DNA from: Cryphonectria parasitica EP155
Taxonomy: Eukaryota; Ascomycota; Sordariomycetes; Diaporthales; Cryphonectriaceae
Direction of reading: 5' to 3'
Length of the DNA: 64,000 nucleotides
Assembly: GCF_011745365.1 (NCBI RefSeq)
Contig: NW_024468911.1
Coordinates: 5,202,759-5,266,758 of the forward strand
The notes under the pieces were generated by a model that had not been told where the DNA came from, searched no databases, and was given only the letters and a program-made list of their open reading frames with translations. The position numbers and the translations under genes are program-made. Positions 57,823 through 64,000 of the stretch are shown piece after piece (within the stretch, counting starts at the first letter, position 1; every line of letters starts with the position of its first letter).

Positions 57823-59998
57823 ATCTCTAAGCAGAAGCATCTGAATATCATTAATAACTATTTTATTATTAATACTGCTAGCTTCTAATTATTTATTATG
57901 AATTATAATAATGCTTTTATTTGTTTTAAGATCAGAAATAGTTAATCTGTAGTAGAAGTATGAATGAAGCTCTTTTCAATCTGAATTAAGCGCTTTCAAG
58001 CTAATCATAGTATTACTGCTGAAAGTATTAGCAATAAGAAGTAGCTTTATCTTATGAAAAAGCTGTTAAAGGTTTATTATAAAGCATTTCAGAAGAAGAC
58101 TTAAGACTAACTTGCTTTCAGTGCTACCAACCTTCAACTTTATTAACAAGCTTAATTCCAAGATCCTTCTATGCTTCTATCTCAGCTAATTCTTAATCAG
58201 ATATAGCTTATTTCTGTTCTATATCTAATATATAATGCTTTCAGTTAACTAATAAATCTATTAAAATAAGCAGTAGAGCTATTATATTATTAACTGCTTT
58301 AATAATTAATTCGTAATTAGTAAGCTTAGCTTGAACTGATTAAGCAGATCTTAAAAGCTAAATCTGCTTAGAAAAGCGATTAAGAATATAACTAGTTAGC
58401 TTTAATAATAAAGTAATTCCACATTAATCAAATTGCAATAGCAAAATTCTTAAAGCTGCAGACTAATACTTTCAGATAGATATAAGATATCTTATATAAT
58501 CAAACCAAAGCTCTACAGAAGATTTTATAACTAATTAAGCATTTCTAAACTATTTCTGCAAGGAATTCTTCTCAGAGGAATACAAATTTCTTGTAGATGA
58601 GTATTATCTATACAAGTTCGAAGAATGAGAGGGAGCAGTATTCTGAAGTATAGCAAGCGAAAATCAATGAAATTCTGAAGAAGAATGGAATTCTGTGCAG
58701 ATGCTATAGCTATAGATTGAAGTTCTATGAAGCTCATGAGTATATGAAACTCTATACTATTATGAATTATAGTATTTGCTATACTTTAGCATTAGCGAAG
58801 CTAGAATAGCATCTTGATAATTGCTTAGAATTTCTAAATTCTAGATTAAAACTAGTATTATATAGCTAGATTATATTTATTTGAAATAATTCCAAAGATA
58901 ATATAATTTATTTGATTCTTGATCTCTGTAAGAATTAGCAGCTGAAAAGTATTGAGAATTCTTGAATCTCTTGATATATTAGCTTGGTTCAAGAGAATAA
59001 GAAATAGTATAGAGATTCTGAGATAGCTAAGAATAAGATACTATAGAAAGAGATTGATTCTGTTCTCAGATGCAATAATTAGTATAGAATTAATAATATT
59101 AAGATTCTTAGCAATGCTAATAAGATTCAAGTAAGAAAGTTATATTTTACTTTAGTTTAAGCTGAACTGTATTTACTAAAGCTTCTCAGCATTAATGCTG
59201 TAAGTATTGAGCTTATTCAAGCTTAAATAAATACAGATAAAGCAAAGAAGCGCTGTATTGGAAAAGCTGGATATAATAATAGTAAGATTGAAGGAAATGC
59301 AAGTATAAGAATTATTGAGATTTCTATACATTTCGAGAATATTAGATCGGAGAAATTCAATAAGCAATTCAATAGTCTGAACAGAAAGCTAATAATTCAA
59401 GCTATTAGTAACAAGCTTCTAAATCAGTTCCTAGATTATTCATTGAAAGTCTTAAGCTAGAAGATAATAGTTATATTATTAGAATAGAGAGCTTATCTAA
59501 TTCATAGTTTTCAAGAAGTTAGCTCTGAAGCTCGAAAAGTTATTGATCTTAATAATCAAACCAGCTCGAACCTATACAAGGCAGATACTGCTGAATCAGC
59601 TAATTCATTATAGCATAAATCTGGAATCTCAATGCTTTTCTAATCTAAAGAGCTTATTGATAATCAGATTATTAATACTCGGAATATTACTAAATACCTT
59701 TCAAGACTAGCTCAATTACCTGCAGTTCAAGCTTTATCTCTTATTGCTGAATCTAGCTATATTAAGCTTATTATTAACATGATTCAAGCTTTTAATAAAT
59801 CCTTATTTCCTTCTGTAACAGCTTTCATAACTGCTTTCAGTAGCATCTGAGATAGAAGCATTGCTCCAATAGCATACATTCCTCTGCAGCTAAGAAGTAA
59901 AGAGAATGAATCTGTACAAGCAATGCTGGATATAGATGCTGAAATAAGCTTAGTAGCTCTCTCTTTATATTCGAGCATACGCTTGTTTTATATGCTAA

Positions 59999-62900
59999 TG
60001 TTGTGATAGCCAGAGTGGTAGTCTGTAGAACGTGGAGTACAGTGGGTCAAGGGTTCTCATACATATAAAGGATACCACCCACTTTTCAAATTCTTTAGCT
60101 ATAAGCAACAATGAAGCATCCTTTCTCTTCTTTTCAATTTTGAACCCTTTGAACAGATCTAAGATAGGTTTTTCACCCTGTTCTTATGCCCGTATAGCCT
60201 TAGTTTGCTGTTCTCATCTGCATAGGCACGCTTGGATTGCACGAGCTCTTGCTTATTGCTTCAGCAGCTGTTTGTTCCTTTTTCTTTCGAGGGCGATAGC
60301 GCCCTAGTTCTGGTTCAATAGTGCAGTAAGTATGGATTTAGCTGTTCAGGCTGATAGCTCAGAGCTGTTTGCATTACAGTTTGTAAGAATTAGTAAGAGC
60401 AGCAAGTTTATTCTATGAACAAATGCACTCTTTTTTCCCTGCTAAGCTCTTTTATTTCCTTTATCTATTATGCTTATACAACAAGCTATGCATTATATCT
60501 GAACTCTGAATCATGCTTGAGATCTCTTGTAGAGAAGAAATAAGTGAATAGAGAAGAAGTAGTATAAGTTCTGATTATAAGCTGATAAATAATGCATTAA
60601 GCTTGCAAGCTAATATTACAAAGAAACGAATTTCTTTTTTCAATATTTCTCACATTAATTAACAATTCTATACAGAAGCTAATACAGCTCAGATCTATAC
60701 AAGCTGCAGCAAAAAGTTTAATTATATTAAATATAAATTCATAATTAAATTATAGAATGAAATGCTTTTAATAAATAATACTCTGCAAAGAAAAGTAGCA
60801 TGATTAATAAGATCTATGCTTCTTACAATAATCCGATCAGTACACTCTATCTAGATATATCTGGCCATATTAATTCTTTAAATTAAAAGCTTACTAATTA
60901 CATTATCTCAAAAGCAAAGAATATAAAGAAATGAAAATAAGAAACTATTAATGTATACAAGAAATAAAAATTAAGAATTACAATAATATCATCTAATATC
61001 AAACTTTAATTAATATCTTATATCTAATTAGAAATACTTCTATTAATTAGCAGAACTATTAATAAAGAAAATCTCAATATAGTATAGAACAGCTAACTCA
61101 ATCTCTTATTATTCATTACAAAACAGATCTTATGCATACTCTACTTACAGACTGAATCTCCTTCAAGTATCTGAATCCTCTCAATCTCTATAATATTATT
61201 TTCCGCAGGATACGAAAAGCATTTCAGCTATAGCGCTTTCAACTCAAGAATTTCGAATCAGGAAGGCAAAGAAACATTGGAGAAAGCAATAATCAAAAGG
61301 GAAGATAGCTTTTATATCTGAGAGCTCTTCTAATCAGATACTCAGTTCAGCTAACTATCTAGCTAACAATCACTATAGTCAGAACTTTAGATTTTCTTCT
61401 TATAGTAAGCTTGCTGATAGTGAATTAATATTGTTTGCTTGTATGGAAGTCTTCTTGTAGCTAAAGCAATTCAACTGGTAGCGTTAGATTAAAGGAATTG
61501 ATAATATTTAAGTACTCAACTTTATGAAAAGCTTCTATGCAAATACAATTATTACTAAAGAAGTAAAGAGATTTACTATAAGTGCTAAAACTTGGAATAA
61601 ACAGAAGAAGCAACTATTAGTTGCTTATTGCTCTTAGAATTATCTTCAAGCATATATTCTCAAGCAGAAGCATCTGAATATTATTAATAACCATTTTATT
61701 ACCGATATTACTAGCTTCTGATTATTTATTATAAACTATAACAATGCTCTTACTTATCTTAAGATCAGAGATAATCAATCTATAGCAGAAGCATGGATAA
61801 AGCTTTCTTTAATCTGGATTAAGCGCTTCTGAGTTAATCATAGTATTACTGCTAAAAGCATTAGCAACAAGAAGTAGCCTTATCTTATGAAAAAGCTGTT
61901 GGAGATTCATTGTAAAGCACTTTAGAAGGAAACTCAAAATCAACTTATCTTCAGTACTATTAATCTTCAACTTTATTAATAAGCTTAATTCCAAGATCCT
62001 TCTATGCTTCCATCTCAGCTAGTTCTTAACCAAACACAGCTTGTTCCTGTTCTACATCCGATATATAATACTTCTAATCAACTAATGAATCTATTGAAAT
62101 AAGCAGTAAAGCTATTATACTATCAACCGTCTTAACAGTTAACTTATAATTAGCAAGCTTAGCTTGAATTAACTAAGCAGATCTTGAAAGCTGAATCTGC
62201 TCAGAAGAGCAACTAAGAATATAACTAGTTAGCTTTAATAATGAAGCAATTCCGCATTAACCAAATTGCAATAGCAAAATCCTTAAAGCTGCAAACTAAT
62301 ACTTTCAAACAGATATAGAATATCTTATATAATCAAACTAAAGCTCTACAGAAAATCTTATAACTAATCAGACATTTCCAAACTGTTTCTGCAAGAAATT
62401 CTTCCCAGAGAAATACAAATTCCTTACAGATGAATATTATCTATACAAGTCTGAAGAATAAGAGGAAGCAGTATTCTGAAGTATAGCAAGCAGAGATTAA
62501 TGAAATCCTGAAGAAGAACAGAACTCTGCACAGATGCTATAGCTATAGATTGAAGTTCTATAGAGCTTATAAGTATGTAGAACTCTATACTATTATAAAT
62601 TGTAGCATTTGCTATACTTCAGTATTAGCAAAGCTAGAGTAGCATCTTAGTAATCGCTTGAAGTTTCTGAATTCTAAATCAAAACTAGTATTATATAGCT
62701 AGATCATATTCGCTCGAAATAATTCTAAAAGCAATATAATTCATCTGATTCTCAATCTCTATAAGAATTAGCAGCTGAAGAGTATTAAGAATTCTTGAAT
62801 CTTTTAATATATTAGTTTGATTCAAGAGAATAAGAAATAGCATAGAGATTCTAAAATAGCTAAGAATAAGATACTATAGAAAGAAACTAATCCTGTTCTC

Positions 62901-64000
62901 AGATGCAATAATCAGTATAGAATTAATAATATTGAGATTCTTAGCAATGCTAGTAAGATTCAAATGAGAAAGTTATATCTTACTTTAGCTTAAGCTGAAT
63001 TATATCTACCAAAGCTTCTTAGCATCAATACTATAAGTATTAAGCTTATCTAAGCTCAGATAAATGCAGATAAAGCAAAGAAGCGCTATATTAGAAAGGC
63101 TAGATATAATGATAGTAAGATTGAAAGAGATGCAAGTATAAGAACTGTTAAGATCTCTATATATTTCGAGAATATTGGATTAGAGAAATTCAACAAGCAA
63201 TTCAACAATCTGAATAAAGAGCTAATAGTTCAAGCTATTAGTAACAAGCTCCTGAATCAGTTCCTAAACTACCTATTAAAGATCTCAGACTAAGAGATAA
63301 TAATTATATTACCAAAATGGAAAGCTCATCTGATTTACAGTCTTCAAGAAGTTAGCTCTAGAACTCGAAAAGTTATTAATCTCGATAATCAAACTAGCTT
63401 AAATCTGCATAAGATAGATACTGCTAAATCAGCTAATTCATTGCAGTATAAATTTGAAATCTCGATATTTTTCCAGCTTGAAGAGCTTATTAATAATTAG
63501 ATTATCAATACTTGGAATATTACTAAGTATCTTTCAAAACTAGCTTAACTACCTGTAATTCAAGCTTTATTTCTTGTTGCTAAATCTAGCTATATCAAGC
63601 TTACTATTAATATAATTCAAGCTTTCAACAAATCCTTATTTCTTTCTATAACAGCTTTCATAACTGCTCTTAGTAGCATCCGAGATAGAAGCATCGCTTC
63701 AGTAGCATACATTCCTTTGCAGCTAAGAGATAAAGAGAATAAACCTGTATAAGCAATACTAGATACAGATACCGAAATAAGCTTGATAGCTCTCTCTCTG
63801 TATTCAAGCATGCACTTATCTTATATACTAATATCGAATATTATCTTACATATATACAATAAATCAGATATAGCACTTATTAAAGTTCTTAAAATCAATA
63901 TTTTCTATAGCAGCTTCTCTAAACAAATAATATTCTATATTATCAATAACAGATTAATATTGCTAAATCATCCTATACTATTAGAAATGCTATTTATAAT
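59999..64000 (+). mobile_element. Same gag/protease element, copy 3, continues past the window
   Basis: Starts TGTTGTGATAGCCAGAG inside copy 2. It runs uninterrupted to the window end and so shows the order of the family: leader with the 91-codon frame (60032-60307), a long AT-rich part, gag-like pieces from about 61200 (NFMKSFYA, KRFTISAKTWNKQKKQLLVAY), a long helical region, then retropepsin-like LQLRDKENKPV, AILDTDTEISLIALSLYS near 63720-63810, and ILLNHPILLEMLF near 63970 which fits the protease C-terminal block. The motif would be DTGA with Gly changed to Asp. Stops throughout. RT and integrase, if present, lie to the right. The protease block supports an LTR retrotransposon; the superfamily is not proven. 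Confidence 0.75.

Larger units (their letters stand above)
48715..59998 (+). mobile_element. Same element, copy 2, split by the Ty3/Gypsy element and cut by copy 3
   Basis: Left part 48715-50371, right part 57818-59998; the 7446-bp Ty3/Gypsy element lies between. Sequence across the split matches continuous copy 3 (about 61630-61660: ...TTCAAGCATAT | CTCTAAGCAGAAGCATCTGAATA). The right part has a gag-like region, then a retropepsin-like block near 59870-59960 (YIPLQLR, AMLDIDAEISLVAL: the D(S/T)GA motif with Gly changed). It ends at 59998 after GCTAA, where copy 3 starts. Many stops; dead. Confidence 0.8.

Noticed and set aside
1..64000. tRNA or rRNA genes
   Set aside because: No cloverleaf-like box A and box B pairs or rRNA-like stretches were recognised by eye; a covariance-model scan would be needed to be sure.

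Overview
The window looks like an accessory, repeat-rich region of a filamentous ascomycete (Pezizomycotina) genome. The signs are short GT-AG introns of about 50-100 bp, fungal highly reducing polyketide synthases (HR-PKS), a fungal rhodopsin-type membrane protein, a BTB protein, Fot1/Pogo-type DNA transposons and a chromodomain Ty3/Gypsy retrotransposon. Many dead copies carry stops that fit C-to-T or G-to-A change, the pattern expected of repeat-induced point mutation (RIP).

Layout. 1-5.5 kb: the 3' part of an HR-PKS (AT-DH-ER-KR-ACP, cut by the window edge) whose KR looks internally shortened. 6.8-12.5 kb: a decayed F-box-like gene, a dead Pogo element with perfect-length terminal inverted repeats and TA duplication, and a kinase-like pseudogene. 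13.8 kb: a small secreted cysteine-containing protein. 16.7-19.1 kb: a divergent pair, FAD monooxygenase and carboxymuconolactone decarboxylase-like protein, sharing one promoter region. 20.4-21.8 kb: rhodopsin-like membrane protein. 22.8-24.7 kb: a second Pogo element just upstream of an intact alcohol-oxidase-type GMC oxidoreductase (24.9-27.0 kb). 28.3-33.2 kb: a second HR-PKS of eight exons with KS-AT-DH only. 33.4-37.7 kb: decayed genes, a dispersed repeat and a truncated Pogo element. 38.7-40.0 kb: BTB protein. 43.2-44.3 kb: an intronless gene that resembles bacterial MurG/MGDG-synthase-like glycosyltransferases, preceded by a 9-bp minisatellite. 45.4-47.1 kb: a PD-(D/E)XK nuclease-like gene broken by three stops. 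47.3-64 kb: nested retroelements, with three copies of one gag/protease element inserted one into the next and a complete but dead 7.4-kb Ty3/Gypsy chromovirus inside the second copy.

How it fits together. The two PKS genes, the monooxygenase, the decarboxylase-like protein and the alcohol oxidase could be parts of one secondary-metabolite locus that has been split and partly inactivated by transposons and deletion; this is inference from proximity. The tailoring genes still read as intact, whereas both PKS genes show damage to their domain set. The right quarter of the window is a repeat island with no host gene visible. All gene models here are read by eye from splice consensus and frame agreement.
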